A stretch of DNA of 64,000 nucleotides from Corynebacterium comes (GCF_009734405.1 NZ_CP046453.1:1-64000); one strand, 5' to 3'; positions 1 to 11,165 are shown, counted from the first letter of the stretch. A program made the numbers and translations. The notes: generated from the sequence alone by a model not told the origin.

Positions 1-1617
1 GTGACAGAAGACCAGCAGTCACTCACCCAGACCTGGCAGGCGATCAAGGCGGAACTACTCGATCAGTCGGAGCGTCCCGACTCGGATATTCCCGCCTTCA
101 CCCACCAGCAGCGGGCCTTCCTCGGCCTGGTCCAACCCATCGTGCTGGTTGACGGCTACGCGGTCCTCGCGACCCCGCACGCCATGGCCAAGCAGGTCAT
201 CGAGGACGACCTCGGACCGCACATCGTCAAGGTGCTCTCCGAACGCACCGGCCGGCCCTGCAGTCTGGCGGTCTCCATCCAGCCGGAGGCGGCCCAGCCG
301 AGCCAGCCGCCCGCCCCGGCGCAAACCTATGCACAGGGCATTCAGCAGCGGATTCCTGATCATCAGCTCGGGTGGGACACCTCGCACACCACCCTTCCGG
401 CGCCCCCGGTCCAGCGGGACGTACAGCCGCAGATGCAGCCCCCCGCTCAGCGGCAGCAGCACAACTACGCGCAGTACCCTTCGCACGCACCGACCGCCCC
501 GCAGAACCCCGCGCCGACTTCACCGGTGTATCACCAGAGCCAGCGGATGCTGCGGGAAACCCCGGCGCACGACCCGAACCGCGAGCGGTCGCTGAACCCC
601 AAGTACACCTTCGAGAACTTCGTCATCGGTTCCTCCAACCGTTTCGCCAACGGCGCGGCCGTTGCCGTGGCGGAAAACCCGGCCCGTGCCTACAACCCGC
701 TCTTCATCTGGGGTGGCTCCGGTCTGGGTAAAACCCACCTGCTGCACGCCGCCGGCAACTACGCCCAGGTGCTGCAGCCGGGGTTGCGTGTGAAGTACGT
801 CTCCAGTGAGGAATTCACAAACGACTACATCAACTCGGTGCGCGATGACAGGCAGGAATCCTTCAAGCGGCGCTACCGCAACCTGGACATCCTCATGGTC
901 GATGACATCCAGTTCCTGCAGGGTAAGGAAGGCACACAGGAGGAGTTCTTCCACACCTTCAACGCTCTGCACCAGGCCGACAAACAGATCATCCTCTCTT
1001 CCGACCGACCCCCGAAGCAGCTGACCACGCTGGAGGACCGTCTGCGTACCCGCTTCGAAGGCGGTCTGATCACGGATGTCCAGCCGCCCGATCTGGAGAC
1101 GCGCATCGCCATTCTGGAGAAGAAGGCCCAGGCAGATGGCACCCATGTCGACCGCAGCGTGCTGGAGCTGATCGCCTCGCGTTTCGAGTCGTCGATCCGT
1201 GAACTTGAGGGCGCCCTCATCCGCGTGTCGGCATATTCCTCGCTGATCAACGAGCCGATCAACCGGGAGATGGCGGCCATCGCGCTGCGCGACATCCTCC
1301 CCGATGCCGCCGACGTCGAGATCACCGCCTCCACCATCATGGAGGTGACCACCGACTACTTCGGTATCACCATGGAGACCCTCACCGGCGCCGGCAAGAC
1401 CCGCGCCGTCGCGCACGCCCGCCAGCTGGCGATGTACCTCTGCCGTGAGCTGACGGATCTCTCCCTGCCGAAGATAGGTAACGAATTCGGCGGTAAGGAC
1501 CACACCACCGTCATGTACGCCGACCGCAAGATCCGTACCGAAATGACCGAGAAGCGGGACGTCTACGACGAGATTCAGCAGCTGACCCAACTGATCAAGA
1601 ACCGCGGACGCGTCTAG
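1..1617 (+). CDS. dnaA: Chromosomal replication initiator protein DnaA
   Basis: DnaA is the AAA+ ATPase that binds DnaA boxes at oriC and opens the duplex for helicase loading. The 538-residue product has the usual four-part layout: a helicase-contact N-terminal domain to about residue 90, a long Pro/Gln-rich linker (about 95-190), an AAA+ core with Walker A GGSGLGKT near 238-245 and Walker B MVDDIQ near 299, and a C-terminal DNA-binding domain with the DnaA signature GGKDHTTV near 497. The start is GTG at the first base of the window, so nothing upstream is visible. The linker is longer than in E. coli, as is usual in actinobacteria. The downstream gap to dnaN holds a DnaA-box cluster. Confidence 0.98.
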   Translation: MTEDQQSLTQTWQAIKAELLDQSERPDSDIPAFTHQQRAFLGLVQPIVLVDGYAVLATPHAMAKQVIEDDLGPHIVKVLSERTGRPCSLAVSIQPEAAQPSQPPAPAQTYAQGIQQRIPDHQLGWDTSHTTLPAPPVQRDVQPQMQPPAQRQQHNYAQYPSHAPTAPQNPAPTSPVYHQSQRMLRETPAHDPNRERSLNPKYTFENFVIGSSNRFANGAAVAVAENPARAYNPLFIWGGSGLGKTHLLHAAGNYAQVLQPGLRVKYVSSEEFTNDYINSVRDDRQESFKRRYRNLDILMVDDIQFLQGKEGTQEEFFHTFNALHQADKQIILSSDRPPKQLTTLEDRLRTRFEGGLITDVQPPDLETRIAILEKKAQADGTHVDRSVLELIASRFESSIRELEGALIRVSAYSSLINEPINREMAAIALRDILPDAADVEITASTIMEVTTDYFGITMETLTGAGKTRAVAHARQLAMYLCRELTDLSLPKIGNEFGGKDHTTVMYADRKIRTEMTEKRDVYDEIQQLTQLIKNRGRV

Positions 1618-2213
1618 CCGCCCGTAGCTCTTGCGCGTAGCCCCAGGCCGGCGGTGGTGCCCTGCACCGCTAGCGACCTGGGGTTTCTGTGATTCATCCC
1701 CAGAAAAATGACTTCTCCACAGAGTTGTCCACAGTAGTGTAATTACAAAAATGTAATTCCGAGAGGTTAGTCACACAGTGGCCTGGATCACTCCTCCATT
1801 CCGTCCTGTGGACAACTACGTTTTGCCTGTTGAGAAGTGGTAGGCGGGCTGGGGAAGGATTGTGGACAACTCCGGCTGTGGAAAACTTATCCACAGCCCG
1901 CCCGAGTTATCCACAGGCTATCCACACCCTGAGTCACATGGCGGATTCGGTCGACTACCTTGTGATTCAAGGTCCCCTCCACAGATTGCACAGGACCTAT
2001 TGTTACTACTCCTTTTAAAACTTGTAATTTCTAAAGAAGAAAGAGGGTGTGGGGAAAACGGTCCGGCCCGGTGTCCCGCGGCCGGTAGGACAAACGGAAT
2101 CTTCGAATTACAAGATTTCGACTCACCGAACCGTGGGGTACGTTGGAGTCTGTTGTTTCCGGTCCACACGTTCTTCCGATGTGGGATCACAAATATTTCG
2201 AGGAGCCCGAAGC
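1618..2213. other. oriC: Probable replication origin oriC with DnaA boxes
   Basis: The 596 bp dnaA-dnaN gap has no credible gene and carries a DnaA-box cluster. Perfect TTATCCACA boxes lie at 1887-1895 and 1907-1915. TTGTCCACA boxes lie at 1725-1733 (+), 1807-1815 (-) and 1861-1869 (-). Near-matches occur at 1877-1885 (-) and 1918-1926 (CTATCCACA). An AT-rich stretch at about 1999-2045, unlike the GC-rich surroundings, is a candidate DNA unwinding element. Position between dnaA and dnaN matches the known actinobacterial oriC. Box positions are seen directly; origin function is inferred. Confidence 0.85.
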
Positions 2214-3401
2214 ATGGAGTCACAAGCAGTGTCATTCCGGGTGGCAAGGGATGACCTGGCCAACGCCGTCGCCTGGGTGGCCAGAAGTCTGCCCACCAAG
2301 GTGACCCAGCCGGTGCTGCGCGCCATGCTCATCACCGCGGATGACAATGGTCTGGAGTTCACCGGTTTCGACTACGAGGTGTCGACGCGGGTACGCATCG
2401 CCGCCGAGGTCGGAGAGCCGGGACGCATCGCGGTGGCAGGCAAGCTCATCGCCGAGATCGTCAACACCCTGCCGAACAAACCGGTGGAGCTGCGGGTCGA
2501 GGGGTCGAAGGCGCTGGTCTCGTGTGGTTCCTCACGCTTCGAGCTGCCGTTGATCCCCCTGGATGACTACCCGCAGATCCCGACTCTGCCCGAGGTCACC
2601 GGCACCATCGATCCGGCACTGTTCGCAGAGGCTGTGACACAGGTCGCCACGGCCGCGGGCAAAGATGACACCCTGCCCATGCTCACGGGCGTGCACATGG
2701 AGATCGCCGGAAATCAGGTCAAGCTCGCGGCGACCGACCGTTTCCGCCTGGCGCTGCGCACCTTCGAGTGGGATCCGGTCTCCCCGGACGTCGAGGCCAA
2801 GCTGTTGATCCCGGCGAAGACCCTGCTGGAAAACGCCCGCACCATCGACACCCACGTCCAGAACCGGGTGGAGATCGCCGTGGGCACCGGCGAGCAGATC
2901 GGTGCCGCCGGCCTCTTCGGCATCCACACCGACAACCGTGAGACCACCACCAGAATGCTGGACGCGGACTTCCCGAACATCCAGCCACTGCTCCCGAAGA
3001 CCCATACCTCGATGGCCACGGTGGAGATCGTCCCGCTGCAGGAAGCCATCCGCCGCGTCAGCCTGGTCACCGAGCGCAATGCCCAGATCCGTATGCAGTT
3101 CAACGAGGGCGAGCTGATCCTCTCTGCCGGCGGTATGGAGTCCGGCCATGCCGAGGAGCGTCTGCCCTGTGGTTTCACCGGCCGTGACGAGCTGATCATC
3201 GCCTTCAACCCCGGCTACCTGCGCGACGGTCTGTCAGTGGTCCACACCAACCGTGTGGTCTTCGGCTTCACCGAGCCCTCCCGCCCGGCGATTCTCATCC
3301 CCGAGCCGGAACAGCTGCCGGAGGCCGACGCCGACGGCACCTTCCCCACGCCGGAGACCGAGTTCACCTACCTGCTCATGCCCGTCCGGCTGCCGGGATA
3401 A
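2214..3401 (+). CDS. dnaN: DNA polymerase III beta sliding clamp
   Basis: DnaN forms the ring-shaped dimer that tethers DNA polymerase III and many repair proteins to DNA. The 395-residue product matches the family length and reads as three repeated clamp domains (about 1-130, 135-260, 265-395), ending in the typical LLMPVRLPG tail. I chose ATG 2214 because it sits just after GAGGAG and begins at the position usual for actinobacterial clamps; the frame is open further upstream into the origin, but that extension does not look coding. recF follows after a 29-base gap, as in other actinobacterial origin regions. Confidence 0.97.
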   Translation: MESQAVSFRVARDDLANAVAWVARSLPTKVTQPVLRAMLITADDNGLEFTGFDYEVSTRVRIAAEVGEPGRIAVAGKLIAEIVNTLPNKPVELRVEGSKALVSCGSSRFELPLIPLDDYPQIPTLPEVTGTIDPALFAEAVTQVATAAGKDDTLPMLTGVHMEIAGNQVKLAATDRFRLALRTFEWDPVSPDVEAKLLIPAKTLLENARTIDTHVQNRVEIAVGTGEQIGAAGLFGIHTDNRETTTRMLDADFPNIQPLLPKTHTSMATVEIVPLQEAIRRVSLVTERNAQIRMQFNEGELILSAGGMESGHAEERLPCGFTGRDELIIAFNPGYLRDGLSVVHTNRVVFGFTEPSRPAILIPEPEQLPEADADGTFPTPETEFTYLLMPVRLPG

Positions 3402-3430
3402 TTCCAGTTTCGTCCGGGAGGTGAGCACAC

Positions 3431-4612
3431 ATCTACATCAGGACGCTTGACCTGCGTGATTTCCGCAGCTGGCCGAAGCTGAGCCTGGATCTTGAACCGG
3501 GAGTCACGTTGTTCGTGGGCCGCAACGGCTTCGGCAAGACCAACATCGTCGAAGCCGTGGGGTACAGCGCGCACCTGTCGTCTCACCGCGTCTCCCACGA
3601 TGCGCCGCTGGTGCGGTCTGGTGCGGAGAATGCACGGATCTCGGTGACCGTGGTGAACCAGGGTCGGGAGCTGACCGCTCATCTGCTGATCAAACCGCAT
3701 GCCGCCAACCAGGCGCAGATCAACCGGGCGCGGCTGAATTCCCCGCGGGAACTGCTGGGCGTGGTGCGTTCCGTGTTGTTCGCCCCGGAGGATCTGTCGT
3801 TGATCAAGGGCGAGCCGGCGGAGCGTCGCCGCTACCTGGATGACATCATTGCCACCCGCAGTACTCGTCTGGCAGGGGTGAAGGCCGACTACGACAAGGT
3901 GCTGCGCCAACGTAACGCGCTGCTCAAGACCGCGGGTGGTTCGCTACGCCGGGGCTACCGGGACGCCGACGGCGCCAGCACACTGGCAACCCTCGATGTG
4001 TGGGACGGGCAGCTCGCGGCGCTTGGTTCCCAGGTGATCGCGGCCAGGCTGAATCTGGTTGATGACCTGGGCGAACTTATCGTTGAGGCCTACGCCGGCA
4101 TCGCGCCGGAGTCACGGCCGGCACGGGTGGAGTACAGGTCCACGGTGGCGTCGGAAAGCAGGGACGTCGCCGTGCTCGAGGCGGAGATGCTCGCCGGGCT
4201 CGGCCGGGGTCGTCAGCGGGAGATCGAGCGCGGTATGTCTCTGGTGGGGCCACACCGCGATGATCTCGTGTTGAGTCTGGGTGAGCAGCCCGCCAAAGGC
4301 TTCGCCTCACACGGGGAGACGTGGTCGTATGCGATTTCCCTGCGTCTGGCCGAGTTCACGCTGCTGCGTCGCGATGGTTCAGATCCGGTGCTCATCCTCG
4401 ACGACGTCTTCGCGGAGCTGGACACGCGCCGTCGGGAGAAACTCATGGGGCTGGCCGCAGATGCGGAGCAGGTGCTCATCACCGCGGCGGTGGCCGAAGA
4501 TCTGCCCGGAAATCTCCCGGAGCTGACCGACGCCCCGGTCAACCGCTTCACCGTCACCGTCCGGGACACCGACGAGGGGCGCATCAGCATCCTGGAGCAG
4601 GTTGATGAGTGA
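3431..4612 (+). CDS. recF: DNA replication and repair protein RecF, apparent ATC start
   Basis: RecF is an SMC-like ATPase that helps load RecA at gaps. From 3431 the product is 393 residues: [14 protein letters not shown] at the start, Walker A GRNGFGKT near residues 30-37, a coiled-coil and lid region, and a C-terminal signature/Walker B stretch around [11 protein letters not shown]. The expected N-terminus is MYIR..., but the codon at 3431 is ATC rather than ATG. A strong ribosome site (GGGAGGTGA, 3416-3424) lies six bases before it. An in-frame stop occurs at 3422-3424 and the first standard start is TTG 3509, which would remove the first beta strand. So either ATC is used or this base is an error. 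The gene overlaps dciA by eight bases. Confidence 0.9.
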   Translation: MYIRTLDLRDFRSWPKLSLDLEPGVTLFVGRNGFGKTNIVEAVGYSAHLSSHRVSHDAPLVRSGAENARISVTVVNQGRELTAHLLIKPHAANQAQINRARLNSPRELLGVVRSVLFAPEDLSLIKGEPAERRRYLDDIIATRSTRLAGVKADYDKVLRQRNALLKTAGGSLRRGYRDADGASTLATLDVWDGQLAALGSQVIAARLNLVDDLGELIVEAYAGIAPESRPARVEYRSTVASESRDVAVLEAEMLAGLGRGRQREIERGMSLVGPHRDDLVLSLGEQPAKGFASHGETWSYAISLRLAEFTLLRRDGSDPVLILDDVFAELDTRRREKLMGLAADAEQVLITAAVAEDLPGNLPELTDAPVNRFTVTVRDTDEGRISILEQVDE

Positions 4613-5129
4613 GCAGCCGGACCCCGTAAAAGCCGCCTTCGAGGCGATGCAGCAGGCGGCGAAGAAGCGGGGCGCGACTCCGCTTCCGCCGCGCAAGCCT
4701 GCCCCGAAGAGCAGGAGCCTGCCGCCGAGGATCGGTCGGCCCACGGGCAGGGACGGGAGACGCAGAAGGCGACCTCTGGAGGTTGATTCGCTGGGATCGG
4801 TGCTGGGCACGGAGATCGCCCGTCGGGGCTGGGAGAAGGAGATCGCCGGCGGCTGGGTGTTCGGACACTGGGACGAGCTGGTGGGGGAGAAGATCGCGCA
4901 GCACACGAGCGTGGAGATGATCAAGGACAAGAAGTTGTTCATCACCTGTGACTCCACCGCGTGGGCCACCAACCTGAGGATGATGCAGAAGCAGATCCTG
5001 CAGGTGATCGCTGAAAAGGTGGGGCCCAACATCATCGTCGAGTTGAAGATCTTCGGGCCGAAGGCGCCGAGCTGGCGGAAGGGACCACTTCATGTGAAGG
5101 GACGCGGGCCCCGGGACACCTTCGGATAA
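4605..5129 (+). CDS. dciA: DciA-like DUF721 protein
   Basis: This 174-residue protein belongs to the DUF721 (DciA) family, whose members load or regulate the replicative helicase DnaB in most bacteria lacking DnaC/DnaI. The N-terminal third (about 1-60) is basic, proline-rich and probably disordered. The conserved domain follows at about 60-150, with the typical W..IVG-like segment read here as [18 protein letters not shown] and the LRMMQKQIL stretch. The start ATG 4605 overlaps the recF stop (ATGAGTGA), indicating translational coupling. The position between recF and gyrB is the conserved actinobacterial one. Family assignment is by pattern; helicase-loader function is inferred from the family. 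Confidence 0.88.
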   Translation: MSEQPDPVKAAFEAMQQAAKKRGATPLPPRKPAPKSRSLPPRIGRPTGRDGRRRRRPLEVDSLGSVLGTEIARRGWEKEIAGGWVFGHWDELVGEKIAQHTSVEMIKDKKLFITCDSTAWATNLRMMQKQILQVIAEKVGPNIIVELKIFGPKAPSWRKGPLHVKGRGPRDTFG

Positions 5130-5237
5130 TCCGCCGGGGTAGTTTTCCCGAGGGAAGAATCGTCCGAAAACGCGCGAGAACACCCCTCCGCCGCGTGAGA
5201 CCCCTTCTCTGGTGCCACCCCATTGGGTGTAGACTGA

Positions 5238-7340
<2,103 letters not shown>

Positions 7341-7370
7341 TCTGCTTATCGACGCCCCACGTCGGGCGCG

Positions 7371-7412
7371 AAAAAACCGCCCTGCACCTGGAAGGTGCAG
7401 GGCGGTTTTTCA
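7371..7412. terminator. Bidirectional terminator after gyrB
   Basis: A near-perfect hairpin (CCGCCCTGCACC / GGTGCAGGGCGG around a GAA-type loop) is flanked by AAAAAA on the left and TTTTT on the right. It can therefore stop both gyrB and the convergent secreted-protein gene. Confidence 0.85.
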
Positions 7413-7415
7413 GTC

Positions 7416-8183
7416 TTAGGCGGTGCGGCGACGCAGGACCAGCAGGCCGGCGCCAGCGGCGGCAGCCATCAGGCCTGCGGCGAGGGCGATCATGGTGCCC
7501 TCGACGCCGGTGTTGGCCAGCTGCTGCTGCTGTGCGGCCGGAGCGGCCTGAACCGGAGCGTGCTGTGCGGCCGGAGCCTGAGCGTAGACCGGAGCCTGCT
7601 GTGCGACCGGGGCGGTCTCGGCCTGAGCCTGGGCGATGGCCTTGTGGTCAACGAACTCAGCCTCAGCGGCGACCGGGGCGGCCTGCTCTGCCTCAGCCTG
7701 GGCGATGGCCTTCTGGTCAACGAACTCAGCCTCAGCGGCCGGAGCCTCTTCCGCAGCCGGTGCGGCCTGGGCCGGAGCCTGGGCCGGAGCCTGGTCGTCT
7801 GAGGAAGCGGAGGAGCCCGAGCCCAGGAGGGCGGAGCCGGCGAGCGCGGACAGACCCAGGCCCAGGGCGGCGGAGCCGTCGATGGACGAACCTTCGCCGC
7901 AGGAATCATCCTTCTTGCCGCGCTTGTGGCCCTTGTCGTCGCACTCGTCTTCGTCGGTGCCGATGGAGCTGCCGACGATGTTGCTGGACTGGTCCTTGTC
8001 GCGGTCCTTGTCGCGGTCGTGGCCACCGTCGTGGTTGCCACCGTCGCCCCCACGGTTCTGAGCCTGGGTGTTGTTGACGTCTGCGTTGAGGTCTTCAGTC
8101 TGAGCTGCAGCCTGCGGTGCGAGTGCGACAGAGACGGCCAGGGCCGCGGTGGCGGCGAGAGCGGAAATACGCTTGTTGATCAT
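7416..8183 (-). CDS. Secreted LANTG-anchored surface protein (paralog A)
   Basis: I do not recognise a named family. The 255-residue product starts with a Sec signal peptide (MINKR..., likely cleavage AAA|Q at 27/28). A His/Asp/Lys/Arg-rich charged region with two cysteines (81 and 95) follows. Next come a Gly/Ala/Leu/Ser-rich module (103-133, GSAALGLGLS...SSDDQAP), two copies of AEFVDxKAIAQ (152 and 175), an Ala/Gln/Pro-rich stalk and a sortase signal: LANTG at 222-226, a hydrophobic helix and RRR. LAXTG-type motifs are known substrates of class E and some corynebacterial sortases. ATG 8183 follows GAAGGA. Paralog B (9865-10857) shares the signal peptide, module, motif and anchor. No sortase gene is visible in the window. 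Cell-wall attachment is inferred. Confidence 0.8.
   Translation of the reverse strand: MINKRISALAATAALAVSVALAPQAAAQTEDLNADVNNTQAQNRGGDGGNHDGGHDRDKDRDKDQSSNIVGSSIGTDEDECDDKGHKRGKKDDSCGEGSSIDGSAALGLGLSALAGSALLGSGSSASSDDQAPAQAPAQAAPAAEEAPAAEAEFVDQKAIAQAEAEQAAPVAAEAEFVDHKAIAQAQAETAPVAQQAPVYAQAPAAQHAPVQAAPAAQQQQLANTGVEGTMIALAAGLMAAAAGAGLLVLRRRTA
7785..7877 (-). repeat. Shared Gly/Ala/Leu/Ser-rich module, copy 1
   Basis: This stretch encodes residues 103-133 of paralog A. It is nearly identical in protein, and highly similar in DNA, to 10171-10263 in paralog B, which indicates a duplication. The core SALLGSGSSASSDDQAP is common to both. Confidence 0.85.
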
Positions 8184-8444
8184 GTGAATTCCTTCAAAAG
8201 TAGGACTCGGTCGGACGGCTTGTTTCGCGTCGACATGTATGAAGCAGTGTCGCGGCGGAGGTGAGCTGTAATACAACCGATACCCTTCCGCCCGCATCAC
8301 GTTATTCAACGTTTCAACCAGTTTCCATGCGAAAGAGGGAATATCCGGGAAAATGCCGGTGTATTTTTCGATCTCGCCCCTATCGGGGGTGGTTTGGAAC
8401 GTATCCGGGCCCTGATGTGACCCACGCGACGAAGGTTCTGCCCC

Positions 8445-9080
8445 TCAGGGCAGCGGCGGAACCTGAAGTTCGAGCATTTTCCCCATCCCGACCCACCCGA
8501 TCCACGGGTCCTCGTTGAGTACCACCGGGGTGTGGACGTGGCCCAGGAGGCACGCCCCGTATCCCCGGGAGAGCAGATGTTCCAGGGTGGTGGGCAGGCA
8601 GGGATTCTTGGTGTACTGGCCCTCGACCTCACTGTGCAGGATGCCGATGTGCCCGGGTTCCTCCACCCGTGGCAGGTTCTCGAGCAGGTCCCGCGGGTCG
8701 GGGTCCCGGATGACGTTCACCGCGTGGAAGACCAGGGGGATGCCGGGCACCCTTATTTCCTCTATTCCCTCGCCGCTGGGACGATGAACGCCGGGCAGGT
8801 CGGGAAAGCGGGGGAGAAGGCCTGAGCCGACGTCGTGGTTACCCCACACGTGCACCAGGGGAAGATTGAGGTCCTCGGTGATGTGGCGGAACAGGGCCAC
8901 GCCGTCCGCGAGATCGGCTTCGACGGCCTTCTTCTTGTCCAGCAGATCGCCGGCGAAGACGACGACGTCGGGGGAGCGGCGGGTGGCCTCGGAAAGTGCC
9001 TCGTACGCCCACCGCAACCCGGGTGCCTTCTTCGTGCCCAGGTGCAGGTCGGCGAACACCACGAGGCGGACCGCGGTCAT
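8445..9080 (-). CDS. Calcineurin-like metallophosphoesterase
   Basis: The 211-residue protein carries the metallophosphoesterase metal-binding signature in order: FADLHLG (residues 7-13), VFAGDLLD near 40, WGNHD near 70 and GHVHTP near 185. It therefore should hydrolyse a phosphoester with a dinuclear metal centre; the substrate cannot be read from sequence. ATG 9080 is preferred because the conserved first strand VRLVVFADLHLG begins immediately after it; the upstream part of the open frame is out-of-frame DUF6918 coding sequence. The gene begins four bases after the stop of the DUF6918-like gene, so the two are probably co-transcribed. Confidence 0.85.
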   Translation of the reverse strand: MTAVRLVVFADLHLGTKKAPGLRWAYEALSEATRRSPDVVVFAGDLLDKKKAVEADLADGVALFRHITEDLNLPLVHVWGNHDVGSGLLPRFPDLPGVHRPSGEGIEEIRVPGIPLVFHAVNVIRDPDPRDLLENLPRVEEPGHIGILHSEVEGQYTKNPCLPTTLEHLLSRGYGACLLGHVHTPVVLNEDPWIGWVGMGKMLELQVPPLP

Positions 9081-9084
9081 CGGG

Positions 9085-9525
9085 TCAGGACATGTGCTTC
9101 TGCAGGATGCGACCGAAACCGGGGATCTCCGGTCCGATGATCTTCGCACCCTTGCCGCGCAGCGCGTTGTAGGCCTTGGCCAGCGGTGCGACGGTGATCT
9201 GCTCGGCGTTGCGGTCGGCGACGGCCATGAGTGAGTCGACGACGAGGTCCTCGCGGCCGGCGAGGAATGCACCGAAGTCCTGCTCGGCGTCGCCCCGGAA
9301 AGCCTGCCAGTGGGGCTGGAGGTCCCCGAGAATGTCCGGGAGCATCCGGTTGATGCCCTTGGCTACGATGGCGCCGTCAATCTTCCTCGCGGCCGCCACG
9401 GCCGCCTTGATCGCTGTGCCGCTGATGCCGGACTGCTTTGCGACGGTCGCGTCCGCGAAAGCGGCCAGTTCTGCAACCACGTCGGCGCGTTTGTCGTCGG
9501 TGAGGAGCTGGGAGAGATCAGTCAT
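9085..9525 (-). CDS. Conserved DUF6918-like protein
   Basis: This 146-residue, mostly helical protein resembles small conserved corynebacterial proteins of the DUF6918 type, with no known function. It begins MTDLSQLL, has repeated Ala/Lys-rich helices (SGISGTAIKAAVAAARK) and ends in PEIPGFGRILQKHMS. There is no signal peptide or membrane segment. ATG 9525 was chosen because similarity-like composition starts there. It lies four bases upstream of the metallophosphoesterase gene and likely forms an operon with it. Family naming is from memory of the sequence style and should be treated as tentative. Confidence 0.7.
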   Translation of the reverse strand: MTDLSQLLTDDKRADVVAELAAFADATVAKQSGISGTAIKAAVAAARKIDGAIVAKGINRMLPDILGDLQPHWQAFRGDAEQDFGAFLAGREDLVVDSLMAVADRNAEQITVAPLAKAYNALRGKGAKIIGPEIPGFGRILQKHMS

Positions 9526-9864
9526 GGATGCCAGCCTAGTGCGGTCCCGGACGAAGGGGGGCAAGAAAGGAAGCGATCACCATGGTTGAACTCATCCGGG
9601 ATGAGCGGGTGGGAACAACGACGGAGATCGCTGATGTGTTGTGGTTCTTCCGCCGCAGGAACCGAATCACTTCAATAACTCTAATTCACTGCAACCACAA
9701 CGTTAACGACTTTACACACGCCTCCAGACTCCCGCCAATGAAACGGAAGGTAGATACTCCCTCCGTGTCATTTGGGGTATCCGGCCGTGTCAGATAGGAA
9801 AACCGCCCGGCACCCGAAGGTGCGGAGCGGTTATCCCGGTGGTGCGGAGTGGAGAGCGTCAGAC
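9526..9864. other. Intergenic region with terminator, no supported gene
   Basis: This 339 bp gap holds the presumed promoter of the DUF6918-like gene on its left side and the terminator of paralog B on its right. It is locally AT-richer near 9640-9770. A 71-codon plus-strand frame (9582-9797) lacks convincing coding character. Confidence 0.5.
9797..9838 (-). terminator. Terminator downstream of paralog B
   Basis: An imperfect hairpin (AACCGCccgGCACC / GGTGCggaGCGGTT with CGAA loop) is followed on the minus strand by a short U-rich tract (GGTTTTCC). It lies 27 bases after the stop of the secreted protein. Confidence 0.65.
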
Positions 9865-10857
9865 TTAGTTGGCGCGGCGACGAAGAACCAGCAGGCCGGC
9901 ACCAGCGGCGGCGGCGATCAGGCCGACGGCCAGGGCGATCAGGGTTCCCGCGACGCCGGTGTTGGCCAGCTGCTTCTGCTGGGCAGCAGCCTTGACCTGA
10001 GCGGCCTCCTGCGTAGCCGGAGCGGCCTTGGCCGGGGCGCCCTGAGCGGCCGGAGCGTTCGCAGCCTGCTGCTGGGCAATAGCCTTGTGGTCAACGAAAT
10101 CAGCCTCAGCGGCAGCAGCCGGGGTGGTGGTCACAGCCGGAGCCTCATCAGCGGCCTCGCCACGCGGGCCGGGGGCCTGGTCGTCGGAGGAAGCGGAGGA
10201 ACCGGAACCCAGGAGAGCAGAACCGGCCAGAGCGGACAGCCCGAGACCCAGGGCCGCGGAGCCGGCGAGGGAGGAGTCGTCGTCGATGTCACCGGAGCTA
10301 AGGAGAGCGGAGCCGTCCTTGTCGTCATAATCCTTGGTCGGCTTCGGATCCTTGGTCTCCGTGGTCGAGGTCTCGGAGGTCGAGGTCTCGGAGGTCGAGG
10401 TCTCGGAGGTCGAGGTCTCGGAGGTCGAGGTCTCGGAGGTCGAGGTCTCGGAGGTCGAGGTCGACGGCTTGGTAGGGCCGGTGGTCGAGCAGGTGGTGCT
10501 GGGGATCATGTAAGAAGTGCCCTCAACAATCACCGTGGTGTACGTCATTCCGGTCCTGTCGAGGGCCTGCGGCTTGTTGTAGTTCACGCTTTCGTTAGCG
10601 TTGTGCGTGAAACACTGGGCGTAGGTCGAGTTATCTGCCTCGTCCAAACCGACGAGGGCTTTGCCTTCCGGAATGAAAATGGTGACGGGCTCGGCGGGGT
10701 CGTTAGGGCCCTGCTGGATCGTGATGGTCTGAAGTCTTCCCGGGTTTCCGTTGGAATCCTCAACCCAGTCTCCCTGGGCAAAAGCAGACGGGAGGATGAC
10801 TGCGGAGGCCGCGATGGAGGCACCGGCGACCAGTGCGGCAATGCGCTTCTTGGACAT
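9865..10857 (-). CDS. Secreted LANTG-anchored surface protein (paralog B)
   Basis: The 330-residue product has a signal peptide (MSKKRIAAL..., cleavage AFA|Q at 27/28). An ectodomain of about 100 residues follows, with two cysteines (82 and 123) that could pair and no recognised fold. Then come an STSET repeat stalk (about 133-165), an Asp-rich linker, the same Gly/Ala/Leu/Ser module as paralog A (199-229), one ADFVDHKAIAQ motif (252-262), an Ala/Gln-rich stalk and a sorting signal: LANTG 297-301, a hydrophobic helix and RRR. ATG 10857 follows GAAGGA, and the leader (TTTCGAAGGAAT) resembles that of paralog A. The architecture suggests a wall-attached display protein on a length-variable stalk. 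Function is unknown. Confidence 0.8.
   Translation of the reverse strand: MSKKRIAALVAGASIAASAVILPSAFAQGDWVEDSNGNPGRLQTITIQQGPNDPAEPVTIFIPEGKALVGLDEADNSTYAQCFTHNANESVNYNKPQALDRTGMTYTTVIVEGTSYMIPSTTCSTTGPTKPSTSTSETSTSETSTSETSTSETSTSETSTSETSTTETKDPKPTKDYDDKDGSALLSSGDIDDDSSLAGSAALGLGLSALAGSALLGSGSSASSDDQAPGPRGEAADEAPAVTTTPAAAAEADFVDHKAIAQQQAANAPAAQGAPAKAAPATQEAAQVKAAAQQKQLANTGVAGTLIALAVGLIAAAAGAGLLVLRRRAN
10171..10263 (-). repeat. Shared Gly/Ala/Leu/Ser-rich module, copy 2
   Basis: This stretch encodes residues 199-229 of paralog B and matches 7785-7877 in paralog A almost residue for residue. It marks a duplicated segment. Confidence 0.85.
10366..10455 (-). repeat. Six perfect 15-bp tandem repeats encoding STSET
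   Basis: Six identical copies of CGAGGTCTCGGAGGT run head to tail, with a partial seventh at 10456. Because the unit is 15 bp, gain or loss of copies keeps the frame and only changes the length of the Ser/Thr/Glu stalk in paralog B. Confidence 0.95.
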
Positions 10858-11165
10858 TCTTATTCCTTCGAAAGAAGTGGATGCTGAGAGGTGATCGCCG
10901 GGATGGGTTTCCTGAGAAGCGACCAGGTCGGGCGCGGAAACTACTCCCAAAACCGACTGCGCTTCACACGATAAGTCAACTAGGAAAGGAATTAAGTGTA
11001 AGCAGCGAGAAACCTGGCAATAGGGGAAAAAGTGGCATCTTTCGCACCCTTAGGTGGGGGTGAATTTGATAAAGGTTGAGCTCATCTGCCCTTTTTTCGA
11101 AGGATGCGGTTTCTGAAATGTGATTGCTGTTAATTGAGTGGCATATGTGAAAAACGGGGTTTGGT
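10858..11165. other. Intergenic region, nothing recognised
   Basis: This 308 bp gap separates the start of paralog B from the end of the Doc-like gene. The part around 10970-11150 is clearly AT-richer than its neighbours, which fits a promoter region for paralog B. No gene or RNA is recognisable. Confidence 0.5.

Noticed and set aside
3421..3450. A GTG-initiated recF start with a frameshift
   Set aside because: GTG 3421 lies inside the ribosome-binding sequence and its frame stops at 3448-3450 without any slippery sequence.
9582..9797. A 71-codon plus-strand frame
   Set aside because: It lies in an AT-richer promoter/terminator zone, lacks a family match and has irregular codon use.
10366..10455. 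Regular repeats considered as a CRISPR array
   Set aside because: The units are contiguous 15-mers without spacers and lie in frame inside a protein-coding gene.
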